A stretch of 64,000 nucleotides of DNA from contig OY288257.1 of the NCBI GenBank assembly GCA_958450325.1, positions 12,791,873 to 12,855,872 of the forward strand, read 5' to 3'. Source of the DNA: Agrostemma githago (Eukaryota > Streptophyta > Magnoliopsida > Caryophyllales > Caryophyllaceae). The first letter of the stretch is position 1; the number at the start of each line of letters is the position of its first letter. Of the stretch, positions 31,769-43,520 are shown piece by piece. The notes under the pieces were generated by a model, which saw only the letters and a program-made list of their open reading frames with translations, was not told the DNA's origin and did no database searches. The translations under genes were made by a program, and so were the position numbers.

Positions 31769-31916
31769 TTGGGTGATGTCATCCTTAATATCTCTAAGTC
31801 AGTTAATGACTACCCGTAAGGGAGCCACCCTATAAGGGATCGGCTAGGACCCAGGTGGGCCTTCTCGGTCCCAAGAGTCGGGCCTATGCGTCCGGGGGAT
31901 TTATCCCCCATCAACA
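31769..31916 (-). repeat. LTR fragment F, Tat-like 5' end
   Basis: Minus strand starts TGTTGATGGGGGATAAATCC with an inverted GGGGGAT/ATCCCCC arm and includes ACTGACTTAG, as seen in Tat-type LTR starts. Only about 150 bp remain before LTR E. Confidence 0.45.
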
Positions 31917-32707
31917 TCAATTACGTTTTTTTATCAGTTTGTCGCTTGAGTGTCACTCTTTTTTCACCAATTTGGCAACGTCACATGAGTGTTATTTTTG
32001 TTACTCATTTGGTTATTTGGCCAGAATGATGTATGCAGGAAGTATAAAATATGATTTTGGAGGGAAAAGAAGAAAGAAGACATGCACGTGACTTCATTAG
32101 AAAAACAAAGTCAATGCGGAGTTGCTAAATTTTTGGTCAAACCCAGGTGAAAAGGTCGTGTTTCGCAAAAAAAAATATTAAAGGTTATGTTTCACAATAT
32201 TTTTTTTATTAAAGATTATATTTTGCAATATATTTTTATTAAAGGTTACGTTTAAAAAAAGAACAAATTAGAAATTACTCCCTTCAAACATGCGTTTATT
32301 AAAATTTACTCCCTGTTCATTTATTTTTTTCATTATTTAACAGCCAAAAAGATGTAAAAGTTCAAAAATTGATTGCAACTATAAAATCCGGCCCATTCAA
32401 TTAAAACTTGACCGAATTACCCCTCTCAAAACAGTGACCTCACTCACCCTCCTTTCCCCTTCATTCATTTCATGATGAACTAAAAAGTCTCCGGACCCTA
32501 TTGTTACCCGAAAAACCTTAATCCAAAACCCTAAATCGACAATCAATTCATTCCCCCCAAAAAAAATCAAACGACATCTACGCACTCCATTGCTTCCGTT
32601 CATTAATTAGTCGAGTAAGTTTATTTCATTCATCTAATCGACAATCATCTTATTTTTTTTAACATTAGAATTTAGGGTTTACTCAACAATCATCAACGTT
32701 TTTTGTT
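31917..32707. other. Unassigned region
   Basis: AT-rich. Contains a degenerate repeat of about 33 bp (AAAGGTTATGTTT-like, 32150-32255), and a stretch (32420-32700) with CCCTAAA-like and TTAGGGTTT words that looks like a plant 5' UTR but leads to no recognisable coding exon. Nothing else supported. Confidence 0.4.
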
Positions 32708-33535
32708 TTGGTAAAAACTTACCGGGTCTACAATTTCGGTTGCGGGTTAAAGCGATCTTCCTATAACTATGGGTCAACGGAATCGGAACGGATCTAGCGA
32801 GCAAAGAACAATGAAAGAAGATGGACGACACACAAAGTTTTGGTGACGCGGAAACCCGATGTGGGAAAAACCGCGGGGGGAGTCGGAATCCCGCCAAGAT
32901 TTCACTATGAATGGAAAAAATAGCGAAGAAAGGAATACAAGTAAATATTTTATCTATGATTGATTGCCGGATTTTTGGTATGGTATATGCTTGGAGTCGG
33001 TGTGTTTGGATGTCGGTGAATATGGGCCGAATCCCTTCTTCTTTCCCTCTCCTTCCCTTTTATAGTTGCTAACCCTAAGAGCCGTTACCTCTTTTATTGT
33101 TGAGAATCTTGGCCTTCAATTCCCTTTATTGCTTAGTATCTTGGCATTTAATCCTCTCTCCAGCAGTTACATTCTCCTCCTCCTTTCTCTCCTGGTCTAC
33201 AGGAGGGTTTCCCCCAATGTAGGGATTCCCTCTTTGACCCTTTCTCCTTTGTTTGTGTGGGCTGAGGGTGCTATAGCTAGACTATGTTTGCTGAGCTTAT
33301 TTGGTTGTGCGACCCATTGCTTCACTTAGTACATGCCTTGTCCGGCCCATCATCGTATATTATTCCGGATTTTGGTTGACTTGACGACTTTTGATTATTT
33401 TGACTTCCGTCTTTGACCTTCCGACCTTTGACCTTTGACCTTCGGCATTTTGACCTTTGAGTTCTGACTTTTTGACCGTCCACTCGTAGTATGCCACGTT
33501 GTATTCCGAAGGTGCAAAATTTTGGCCCGAACAAA
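32708..33535 (-). repeat. LTR of element G with W-box cluster
   Basis: Minus strand runs from TGTTCGGGCC (33535) to about CCAAAACA (32708), 828 bp. The TATA box TATAAAA is at 33058-33064 on the minus strand. A GGGGGCATT purine-rich stretch precedes the LTR start, as at a polypurine tract, so this is a 3' LTR with internal sequence toward higher coordinates. The end has GTTTTTCCCACATCGGGTTT, a phrase also known from some copia LTRs, so the superfamily is uncertain. Confidence 0.55.
33376..33477 (+). promoter_or_regulatory. Cluster of W-box motifs in LTR G
   Basis: TTGAC starts at 33376, 33381, 33400, 33413, 33428, 33435, 33450 and 33472. Seven of the eight are TTGACY, the WRKY-factor binding consensus. 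The cluster lies about 310-410 bp upstream of the LTR's TATA box on the minus strand, in U3. Orientation does not matter for W-boxes. Confidence 0.6.
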
Positions 33536-33844
33536 TGCCCCCAAATTTCCGACTAAGGTCATCTTAAGTGGGAATTTTCGTTTGCTTGAATTGTAGACGG
33601 TTGGAGTAGCGGTTGATTTTTTGATCCGACTATTCGGCCTAGACCCGGAGCATAGTACATTTCGCAATTTGCTCTATCCTTCCACAGGTGATCCTTCCTC
33701 TCCTTCCCCAGAAGAAAAAAGAAGAGTCTGGTGAGAACATGTCTTCGAGCAAGATACATCCATGTTGGGCTAAGTTTGCCTGAACTCGGCATTCCATAGT
33801 ACTTATTTTTGCTTGCCCTTCTTTCATGATCAGCTAACCCTCGT

Positions 33845-34751
33845 GTGTCCCTAGAGCAAGTGGCTGCTAGGAGGCGGGTTGTTGCTACTAGGGCGGTCTC
33901 TAAGAGGAAAGTTAGTTCTGCTTCTGCTGGCCCTGCTGGTTCTAGGAGAAGGCGTACCTCGTCCCCCCTCTCAGAAATTACTCCTGCAGAAAGTGAACCC
34001 CCAGTGGTGGGTCTTTCCGATCTTCACTCTTATTCTGCCCCCAGATCTGTTGATGATGTTTCTGCTGGAGTGGTGCTCAAATTTCCTTAAGGCTTCGATA
34101 CATCCAATCCTGCAGAGGACATGGCTCTTCTAGACCAGATGCTACTTCTTGGTCCCAGGTCTGTCTAGAAAACAGTTCTCTGGAGGAGTTGGATTTGGTT
34201 TGCGGGTTGCTGGCGGAGGAATCTGGCAGAAGACAAAAGCTTAGTGCAGAAGGAGTGAGTTTGCCCAGGCCCTGGATGCCAATTCTTCCCTGTAGGGGAA
34301 GAGTGCTGAGCTGAAGAAGACTCTGAGGGATGCTTTTGCGTGGTTGGATCAGTATATCAAGGTTGAGGTGACCAAGGAATATCTGGCGGAGAGACACAAA
34401 GATTGGGACCTGGTTGTAGAGAAGAAGCGTCTGGACGAGGAATTTCTTGTTGCGCCTGACCTGGATGCTCTTTCTGACGTGGAGGCGGAGGATTTGGAGG
34501 AGTCTGTTGGTTCCCCTATTGCTGACCAGGAGGCTGACGGGCAAGAGGTTGTGGACCAGGAGGACGTCGTTGATGATCTTGGGAGAGGTCCCACTGCTGT
34601 TCATCTCAATTATCTAAAGACCCAAGTTCCTGCAGGAGGATCTGCTACAGTACAGTTCCACTTCCACCAGAGGAGGATGTCTAGGCTATGGACCAAGTTC
34701 CGCTGGAGCGATGTTACTCCTCTTTTGTTGTACTCTGTTTTCGGCTTGTGA
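33845..34751 (+). pseudogene. Element G antisense ORF remnant
   Basis: Plus-strand coding-like remains next to the minus-strand LTR G, in the position of the antisense genes of C. The first block has a basic Ser/Arg-rich region (AGSRRRRTSSPLSE). After stops and frameshifts, a helical then acidic block follows at about 34330-34600 (YLAERHKDWDLVVEKKRLD, then LSDVEAEDLEES). It resembles the linker, coiled coil and acidic tail of Tat antisense proteins by composition and place; I have no strong sequence match. Confidence 0.4.
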
Positions 34752-35660
34752 ACCCTGCGTGGTATGAAATTCTTATTTGTTAGTGTTTGCAAAAAATTTC
34801 TGTAATGAGTTTGCCTTTGCTCAGGGGAGCAAAGTGTGTTAGTATTTTGTGGCACTTCGTGCCTTAACTTTCGTTGTGTGAAATCGAAGTAGCTTTCGTA
34901 ATGTCGTTTTTTCGATGTGCGGCTGTATGTTTGCTTTTGATTGTAATCGTTTGTTGTAGTTTTGTCTTGCTACCTTCTGTTGTATGCATGCCTTATGTTT
35001 GTATGGTCGACCTTTGATATAGTGGTGGCCTGGGATTTAGTTCGCCCACTCAGTCGGAGGTGCCACGCTTTGCGTGGGTACTAAGTGGCGCGGGAGACTG
35101 TAATGCTCCGGTTGTAGGCACTTAGTCACAGTCGCACGCCTCTGTAGAAATTGTGCACTCCACCAGATTAGTCACCAGTTCTTAGTTTGGGAAAACTGAT
35201 AAAATTTGGCAAAGATGGGGGACGCAACATTTGAAGACATATGCGGAAGAAAAATCGAATTTCGAAAACATATGAAGAAAGAAAATCAAATTTTGAAAAT
35301 GTATGCAACAAGAATCAAACTTTGATGCAAAAGAAAATCGAATTTTGACGACACATGAAAAAAGGAAATCAAAATTTTATCTGATTTTAAATATGCGGGA
35401 GAAAATTTAAATTTTGCGAAAAGAAAGTAAAGCAGACAAAGAAAGATAGGAAAATTTAAATATATGTTTGCAAGGTTTGATAAGATTAAACCTGGGTTCT
35501 GGTGGAGGTGCACCTAGCAGAATAGATGCCACGTTTCTAGCGGCTGTAGCCCATGTTTCTAGCGGCAGTGGCCTAGATTGCTGGCGGCTGTGGCCCATTT
35601 AGAAGAAGTATTTCTTTAGGTGTACGGTGTTCCATGGCTTTTGGATGATTTTCCCCTCCA
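34752..35660. other. Unassigned stretch between G and H
   Basis: No gene. It holds a degenerate repeat of about 31 bp (35237-35380; units contain GAAAATCGAATTTTGA) and three copies of AGCGGCTGTGGCC-like motifs at 22-bp spacing (35539, 35561, 35583). Probably 3' untranslated sequence of the antisense unit of G or other retroelement spacer. Confidence 0.4.
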
Positions 35661-35807
35661 TGGTTGGCTAGACTTATCGTGAGTCTCCAAATTACAATTT
35701 TAATCCACTTCTAACACAAACTAGTAGTTAGTGAAAGTAGGGGTCGAACCCACAAGGAAGGTGATTATGTTGTTTTAAGTGTGTATAAATCTATATAAAT
35801 TAGTAAC

Positions 35808-36485
35808 TGATGGGAGTTGACCTAGTGCCACGGGCCGCCAGCCTGCGGCACCCAGGAATGACTCGCCCCCAGGGCGAACTAAGGATCGTCCAGCAGACCC
35901 GCCCTGCAAAGGACTACTGAAAGCACTCCAAGGCTTGCGCCTGCTCGGCAGGGTCCTGCTGTCAGCCGAGTAGGGCCACCAAGTCCCCTACGTGCTGGTT
36001 TCCAGGGTGCCCAAACCCCCCAGCGTGGGTAGGGGAAACCGAGGGCCCATCCGTCATTCTGCCTCAGGTAAGGGAAAGTGGGTGGATGAGGCGAGGCCAC
36101 GTGTCGTCCTCATGTCCACCCATTCTCCCGCTCTTTTCCCTCTCCTCCTCTCTCTCTTGTGGGAAGGTATAAATACCCACCCATTTCCCACTTAGAGGAA
36201 GTTGGATTTTCTCTCTCTAGTCTCTTACTCCTAAAAAACGCCGCCTAGTTCCTCACGAGCTAGGTTCATCAAGGCTTTCACGGACTGACTTAGGCATCGG
36301 AGAGGGTTCCCTCGGACAACCTCCGGGGCCCTGTGCGTTCATTGTGCAGGGAGCAGGCCAGCTTCGCCGGGGAAAGTCCGACCCGAGGAGTAGGAAGAAG
36401 GAGAGAGCCGTTAACTCAATCGAGCAGCATTCAAATACTAAAACCCGAACTCGTAATCGGGTTGATTGTTTCCGTGACCGGAACA
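35808..36485 (+). repeat. 5' LTR of element C
   Basis: 678 bp, TGATGGGAG to CCGGAACA. TATA box TATAAAT at 36178-36184 preceded by a CT-rich stretch. The primer-binding region TTTGGCGCCGTCTGTGGGGA follows at 36487, typical of Tat elements. Confidence 0.92.
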
Positions 36486-36584
36486 ATTTGGCGCCGTCTG
36501 TGGGGAGTTATCTAGGTTGTGCTCACGAGATTACCCACAAAATCAACCATTCTAAAACACGAAATTAGCCACTCAAAATCGAAC

Positions 36585-38506
36585 ATGCCTGAAATTTTCG
36601 ACACCAGCTCGGTGGCAAACCCGCCCAAAGCCCCCCAATATGGCATGCCACCGGAAGTAACACCCGCCGCCACGATTCCAGGCGTGGGGCGAGCCAGTCT
36701 TCAGGGGGCACCGGGTCAGGGGACAGTTGCCATGGCAGGGCAGGGGGGCAATCCGAGGCAAGTTCTGAACCTCACCCCTGCTCAGATGGCACAAACTGCG
36801 GCGTTCTTCTCAGCTACGTTGGATCAGGAATTCACTCCGGACGATCTGGTAGGCAGGGTCGCCACGACCCCCAGGTTGCTCCATTTTGAAAGTGGAGAAG
36901 GAACTGGGGGCACAAAGCGAACCGCCGTCAGAAACGTTCAGAAAAAGGCTAGGAAGACAGCTCAGGCATATGCACAAGTGCAAAGGCGAATCTCAGAAGC
37001 CCGTCACGAGCCGCCTGCACAGCAGGAGGTAGCTGGTCCTGAGGAAGCATTCTCCATTCATACTACAGAATCCACGGCCGCTCGTGAAAGAGGAGGCCTA
37101 TCCCAGGACCTGAGAAATCGCATGAAGCACAAGGAGCCAGTGTCCAAACGCTTGGGAGAGAAACAAGATGTATTCTCCAGGCTGACACCGGTTGAGGGAT
37201 TGCGGCCTGCCCCAGGGCTATCCCAAAGCCTGCAATCCAGGCTCAACAACGGTCAGCCTATGAGGCCCAGGCACCGTCAGGGTGATAACCTCGAGCCTGC
37301 CTAGAAAAAGCGCTCACGGTATCACTCCCCTTCCCAGGACGATGAGGCGATAAGCAGGCGCCCACCAAGGCACCGCTCCCCTGAAAGTAGGAGACCGACC
37401 CCTGACAGAAGGGACGACTATGGTCACTACTCAGGCGCGAGCAGGTCAAAAATGGTGGGCAGGCCAACCAAGACCCCGCTTCACCCTGTGGTTCAGGCGT
37501 ATCCTATCCCAAAGATTAAGATGCCGACTGTAAAGTTCGACGGAACTACAGATCCGGAAGATCACCTGGCTGCGTACGAAAGTCACATGGGCATGTACGA
37601 CGCCGACGACGCAGTCTGGTGCAAGATCTTCCCCACCACTCTGGTGGGCCTAGCCCAGGGTTGGTTCAGGGACCTTCCGCAGGGGTCAATCTCTTTCTTC
37701 ATTGAGCTGGCTGAGATGTTCCTGGACCAGTATGCTGGAAACAAAAGACGGCGTCTCACCCGTTTCGACCTGATGACCCTCAGGCAAATAAGGGCGAAAC
37801 TGTCAGGGAATATCTAAAGAGATTCGACCTATCATTCCAGCAGGTGAAAGAAATTGACGACCCAACAGCAGCGTATGCACTAACCAACTCCCTGCTCCCC
37901 GGCGAGATGAAAAACTAAATGATCAGGGCCCAGCCGGAAACCCTGGCCAAAGCCAGAAAGATTGCAGAGGGGTTTATGCTGCAGGAAGAGTTCCACAGCC
38001 TGCCGGAGACCCCCGCAGGCCCTACCAGGCAGCAGGGGGGACCGCAGGGTGGACGCGGTAGAAACGAATCCGGAAGGCATAGAACTGAGGAAGGGGATAC
38101 CCCTAAAAAGGAGCGCACTGTCTACCGGCCCAGGTTCGACAGTTACACAGCCCTTAATAAATCCAGGGCGGAAATCTTCGAGCTGGAAAAGGAAACTACT
38201 AAATGGAATCGCCCGAGCAAGCCGCGCAGTCCAAAAGGGGACCCCAAGAAATTCTGCACTTTCCACGACTGTGTAGGCCACACCACCGAAGAGTGTCGCC
38301 ACCTGAAAGACGAAATTGAGAAGCTGATCAGGAATGGCTGGTTGGCCAACTACGCAGCCAGGAATAAATCTCAGAAAGAAGCACCTGAAAAGCCCGAAGG
38401 CTCGGTACAGAACCGCCTGGTAATCCATGTGGTATCAGGGGATGCGTAAGGCCTAGTCAGCCGAAGGGGACAGAAAAGGCAAATTCGTGAGCTAAGGAAC
38501 CAAATC
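36585..38506 (+). pseudogene. gag: Element C gag, several lesions
   Basis: Starts MPEIFDTSSVANPP (36585), about 100 bp after the primer-binding site. Pro/Ala/Gln-rich N-terminus; then the retrotransposon gag core (KFDGTTDPEDHLAAYESHM, then AQGWFRDLP) and a Tat-type zinc motif (CTFHDCVGHTTEEC) followed by HLKDEIEKLI. Lesions: TAG at 37302-37304, a one-base frameshift near 37785, TAA at 37916-37918 and TAA at 38447-38449. The frame then reads on to the B insertion site at 38506, where it continues into the protease at 46536. Gag would form the virus-like particle. Confidence 0.85.
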
Positions 38507-40731
38507 TGTAACACCCCGTTATTTTCCGAGACAATTATAAAGCTTGACTTTTCTACTTTTATTTAAATCGGGTTTTTAGGTTGGAATTTTTTTAATGTCG
38601 TTATAAATATTAAAGTATTTTGAGTCGTCTTATAATAAATCGATTTTGATTTTTAAAAGTGAAACATTATTTATAAACCGACTTAATTTTGGGTTGGACT
38701 TTTGGTCAAACACAAAGAAGAAAAAATTAATAATAATAAAACCTACTTAAACCTCACTAACCCTCCTGCGTTTCATAATCCCTCCCACCCTTCATAAGCC
38801 AACCCTTCCTTATTCCTTCATCTGCCGCACGGTGCTACTCCGCCAGTTTCCTCGGCTGTCTACCAATCAGTCTCCCGATCCTTGCTTACGCCAACCCGTT
38901 TTACTTCCTTCTTTATCTAAGTTGTAAGTTTCTTAACCGATTGTCTTTTTGTTTATATTTATGATTCAAATATGAACTAGGTCCGAATAATCCCGATTTT
39001 CTTTTCCTTTTCATACCTGTTGGAGTTGAAATCGTTTCCTGGAAATATTTTATCAGACACGTAACTAAATTTTAACTATTTTTATTGTCGATCTTTAGTT
39101 GATGTCGATTTCTGATCGTCGTTGGCGTTTGGTTGTTACCCAAATTTATGTCCGTCTTAGAGAGTCGATGTTTTAGGTGTTGTCGTTTTCCTCTTGGGGC
39201 TTTGGTTGTGTGTATGTTCGAGACTTATATATGGTGGAGTAATCAGGTTGATGAGAATTGGTTGTATCTTAGAGGAGTATCAGCAGACTGTTTTTGATGA
39301 TGCAATTGATGTTTATGATGATGCAATGGGTGATGATGATGATGATGCGTGGCGTTACAATAGGCATATACTACGTTCAGGGCATTGAATCCCAATTTTG
39401 TTTGGCACATAAATGTCTTACATGGGTCTTAATTTAATAGCGAGTTGTCCGTAAATCTATAATCGGGTATATAATAGTTAAGCAGAATAAGTATTTTTGG
39501 TGAATTTGGGATTTACTTGTCGTCTTTTGACATTATCGAATGGGTGATGAATAGTTTGTGTCTCGAGGTTGAGCATTTTCGATAGCATATATATAAGAAT
39601 ACTACGTAGGTTAGACCCGTTGTTATATTAACTAGAATATTGAATCAATTTATACTATTGTAGCTTGTGGGTTCGAGGAGAAGGAATTTTTGGATTAATA
39701 TTAGCTTGGGTTGACCGTCTTGAGAGGTAAGGACGTTTTGACCTTTTCACCTTTAAGTAAAGAGCATGTTCGGTTTAAATTATATTTTTGAAACGGTTTT
39801 ATAATTATTTTGTCAATGGTGAAATTTTACGATATTTTTGTAATATTTTGGATATTGGAATTTTGTGACACAAGTCACATATTGGTATTATTTTGGTACA
39901 ATTCTTTTGGTGGTTATAACAGACTCTGGGAGCTCTGTTGGTCTATGAGGTTAAGGTGCGTCTGAGACGTCCCTGGGATTTCGTCCCGAAACTGAACTCC
40001 TGGCCCGAGTTGTGTTAAGTGGGGTTTTTCCGGCCCCCCACTTGCTAGGTAGTTAGACTTCCTCCTTTGGCAGCCTCATCCTACTGACTGCCCAAATGTG
40101 AGTAGTGCGCACTATAGTAAGTCTAGCTAAGCATAGGTGGTACCTCTAGATCGTGCAAAAGGGTAGGACCTTGGCACACAGGTGGAAACAATATATTTTG
40201 GTTTTGGTTTTGACTACTGTTTTCACAGTACTTTTGGTTTGGTATTGAGATAATGATATTTAACTCTGATTTCAATTTACTACAAATTATAATTGTTGTT
40301 TTACGTTTTCAATATAATATATTTTACTCAGCTTTGCTGACGTCCTTTTGTTTTGGGTCGTTCCCCCGCTGGAACCTGTACCTATTTGTGTTTTGGTTAC
40401 AGTTGATAGGTACAATTAATATGCTGCATGGGTGCATTTGGTTCGGGAAGCTGAGCGAGGAAGGATTTTTATTTAACGTTTACCTCCAAACTATTTATAT
40501 TTACGTTGAATTTTTGGGTTGAAGTTGTTTTAAACCGTTTTGGATTTTGTGGGACTTAAGTCTTTCGCTGCAACGTTTTCATTTAATTATTCATCGGATT
40601 TATATTTCTTTTTAATTCTTATAATATTATTTTGCCTTGCATTTGGCCTTGTGAGCTAAATGCGGAGTAACGGCGTTAAATTTTCCTATTTTATTCTTTT
40701 ATTTTGGTCGCGAAAATTTAGGGCTGTTACA
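38507..40731 (+). repeat. 5' LTR of element B
   Basis: TGTAACACCCC to GGGCTGTTACA. Small open frames inside it (39194-39388, 40253-40522) recur unchanged in the 3' LTR and are not genes. Confidence 0.95.
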
Positions 40732-40733
40732 GT

Positions 40734-40745
40734 TGGTATCAGAGC
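40734..40745 (+). promoter_or_regulatory. Primer-binding site of element B
   Basis: TGGTATCAGAGC, complementary to the 3' end of initiator tRNA-Met, two bases after the LTR. Confidence 0.9.
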
Positions 40746-40816
40746 AATAGGTCTTTCCCAAATGTTTTGCAAAATTTGAAATGGTTTAAAAAAAAAAAAT
40801 TAATTACTACTTTGCT

Positions 40817-40857
<41 letters not shown>

Positions 40858-41088
40858 AAACCTTTATTTTTAAACCGAGAGTGATGGGTGGATTGGGTGC
40901 ATTGCATACGCATGAATTATTTTATTTATATATATGTATATTTATATTTGTCATGTTTAGTACGGTTACTATTCTTGTCTAATTGAATTGTGATAGAGAA
41001 GAATATTACTTACATTAATATTTGTGATTGGTGACTAAACTTTCTTATGCTTGAACTTAATAGAATATTGTTTATATCTATAGTAACA
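40746..41088 (+). other. Element B leader
   Basis: Untranslated leader before gag with long homopolymer runs: an A-run near 40788, a T-run of about 32 (40819-40850) and an A-run directly after, which can fold back on each other. No coding sequence. Confidence 0.6.
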
Positions 41089-42474
41089 ATGCCTCCACGA
41101 AGAGAAAATGAAAACAATGATATGGCCGCTATGATGGCACAATTGATAGCTCAGAATGCAGCTCTTCTCCAAGCTGTGCAACAAATGACCACTGTTACCC
41201 AGAATATGAATGATAGAGTTGAGAATGAGAATGATCCTACACCGACTGTTGCTGGAATGTCTGAAGCGGTACAGAAGAAGAAACCGCCGACTTTTACTGG
41301 GAAAGGGGATCCTAATGAACTAGATAATTGGGTTAGGGAGATGGAGAAAATTTTTCTAGCTGTAGGTTGTCCACATGAATTTCAGGCTAGGATCGCTGTC
41401 TTCTATCTGAAAGAAGAGGCGGATATTTGGTGGCAGACTGTGAAAGAGGACTTTATGAAACCAATTAGAAGAAGAAACCCCAATGGCACACACACATTAT
41501 ATGATAAAGATTGGGATACTCTTAAAGAAATATTAGAAGCAGAATTTTTTCCAGAACATGTGAAACATAAAAAATTAGCTGAATTTGGAGACCTAAAACA
41601 AACCGATGAGATGAGTGTGAAAGACTTTTACAATAAATTTGTTGAACTTAGTCGTTTTGCTAAGGAGCTAGTGCCAACTGAGGGGATTAAAGCATCTAGG
41701 TTTGAGGATAAGTTACATTGGAAGATTAAGGGTAGATTTGCTGGAGAGACATTTACTTCATTAAGAGATGTTTATGCTAGGGCTGTTAATATTGAGAGGA
41801 GTAACCAGAAGATGGAGGTTGAGATGGGAAGTACTGGGACTAAGAAGAGGGAGTTTCAGGGGAGTCAATCTAACACCCCAGCGAAGAGAGGGAATTTCAA
41901 TACTAACAATAACACTCAACAAAACTCCCGATCTTTTGGGGGGAATGGGAAGGAAGAAGGTAATAGTTGGGGAGGTAGAAACCTGGGAACAACTAATGAC
42001 TTTACCCCACATTATTACTGTAAGTTATGCAAGGGAGATCACCCAGGTGTTGACTGTCAGGGAAATAAGGTGACATGCTACTGGTGCGGGAAGTTAGGAC
42101 ATCGAGAATTTGAGTGTAGGAACAAGAAGGCAGGGAAACCTCGTGCTACACAATCTGTTAGTGCTAGTGTGAATCAGAGTAACCGATTTGAGAGTCAGAG
42201 GAACACACAGAATTTTGGTAGGTCCCAAACTAACAATAATTTTAGGAATCCAGCTCCAACTCAGACCAACGATATCACACCTAGTAAACCCGCGGGCCAA
42301 GTAAATGGTGCACAGAATAGCAAGAAGCCTACTGGGAAGCTCTATGTCCTGAATAGAGAGGAAGCCGAAAACACAGATATCGTTTCGGGTAATTTTCTAG
42401 TGAACTCTATTTTAGCTCATGTTCTATTTGATCCTGGTGCATCTCATTTTTTTTATTTTTATTGTTTTGACTAA
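41089..42474 (+). CDS. gag: Element B gag (461 aa), intact
   Basis: The start is taken at MPPRRENENND (41089), typical for chromovirus gag; an upstream in-frame ATG at 41047 gives an atypical extension. Regions: Met/Gln-rich helix (about 10-50); the retrotransposon gag core (KKPPTFTGKGDPNELDNW, then FYLKEEADIWW and FAKELVPTEGIKASRFED, about 65-230); a basic Asn/Gln-rich linker; a first Cys/His motif (CKLCKGDHPGVDC) and a CCHC knuckle CYWCGKLGHREFEC near 340-353; then the beginning of protease, with DPGAS where an active site would be DSGA. It stops just after. Gag packages RNA in the particle. Its integrity contrasts with the ruined pol. Confidence 0.9.
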   Translation: MPPRRENENNDMAAMMAQLIAQNAALLQAVQQMTTVTQNMNDRVENENDPTPTVAGMSEAVQKKKPPTFTGKGDPNELDNWVREMEKIFLAVGCPHEFQARIAVFYLKEEADIWWQTVKEDFMKPIRRRNPNGTHTLYDKDWDTLKEILEAEFFPEHVKHKKLAEFGDLKQTDEMSVKDFYNKFVELSRFAKELVPTEGIKASRFEDKLHWKIKGRFAGETFTSLRDVYARAVNIERSNQKMEVEMGSTGTKKREFQGSQSNTPAKRGNFNTNNNTQQNSRSFGGNGKEEGNSWGGRNLGTTNDFTPHYYCKLCKGDHPGVDCQGNKVTCYWCGKLGHREFECRNKKAGKPRATQSVSASVNQSNRFESQRNTQNFGRSQTNNNFRNPAPTQTNDITPSKPAGQVNGAQNSKKPTGKLYVLNREEAENTDIVSGNFLVNSILAHVLFDPGASHFFYFYCFD

Positions 42475-43520
42475 ATTTGTGGATAAAATGAATGTTGAAT
42501 CTAGTGAAATTGTGGATTATGGTTTTGCCATGCTATTCGGGTAACATCAATTAATGATAGCGCTTGAGGATTTACCTAAGACTATATTTTCTATTAGATA
42601 ATATCATTATGAGTTTACTGTGATGCTTTTGGGTTGACTAGTGCACCTGATGATTTTATGGACTTAGCAAACCGAACTTTGAGGACTTACCTAGATAATT
42701 TTATGGTGATATTCGTTAATGACATAGTGTTTTATTCAAGAATGAAGAAGATGATGAGGAATATTTGCGGATTGTCTTGGGTATCGTGAGAGAAAATTAG
42801 TATTTGCTAAAGTTTTGAGGTGCGATTTTTGGGCTCGTATGAGTAATTTTAGGGAATATTATATCTAAGGATGGAGTATTGGTAAATCCTGCTAAATAAG
42901 GTTGTTAAGGAGTGACCTAACCCGGAATCTGTGGTTGAAAATTCGTAGCTTTTGGGCTTAGCTGGTTACTATAGGAGATTTGGGAAGGATTTTTCCAAAA
43001 TAGATAGATTAATGACTACACTGATGTAGAAAGCCATAAAATTTCATTGGGATGAGGGGTGTGAGGAATCGTTCGAATTTTAAAGGAAAAGATGTATTAT
43101 GTTATTTGGGAGGTGATAAAATGCATGTGGATTTGAAATTAGGATTTTGGTGGACTAGTATGAAGAAACAAATGACAGATTTTGTGGCTCAATACTTGAT
43201 ATATTAGAAAGTTATGAGTGAACATATAAGACATAGGGAGAGTTAGATCCTTTAGGAGTTCTGAGTGGAAGTGAAGATTAATCTTTATGGATTTTATAGT
43301 TGGGTTGCAAAGGTCAGAGAAAGATAATAATATGATTTGGGGTTATAATTAATAGACAAATCAAGAGTGCACATTTTATTTCAATGAAGGAGATGTGAGA
43401 GAAGAAGCAACTATCATGGGTCTCAAAGGATATTATATTAGGTAGAGAACACATGTGTTCCAATATTTTGGGAGAAACTTGAGCCAACCATGAGAGACAA
43501 ATACCCTCATCTTTTTGCCT
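42475..43520 (+). pseudogene. pol: Element B pol remnant
   Basis: Short recognisable pieces in shifting frames: RT near 42655-42740 (a DNFMVIFVND-like stretch where intact relatives have an FIDD active site), the piece after RT (42750-43060, homologous to 3-350 of the window), then directly integrase-like pieces (43095-43300) and the very end of pol (about 43480-43520). The amount present is about 1 kb where an intact pol needs over 3 kb, so there are large internal deletions plus many indels. Confidence 0.8.

Noticed and set aside
27980..31916. D and F as the two LTRs of one element
   Set aside because: The outer flanks (ATACT before 27980, TCAAT after 31916) do not match as a target duplication and the LTR starts differ in sequence.
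32397..32700. 5' UTR-like region with CCCTAAA words as start of a host gene
   Set aside because: No coding exon or splice-linked frame found nearby; the neighbouring sequence is LTR G.
39194..40522. Small ORFs in the B LTR, repeated exactly at 44993-46321
   Set aside because: The repetition reflects LTR duplication; no codon pattern, no homology recognised.
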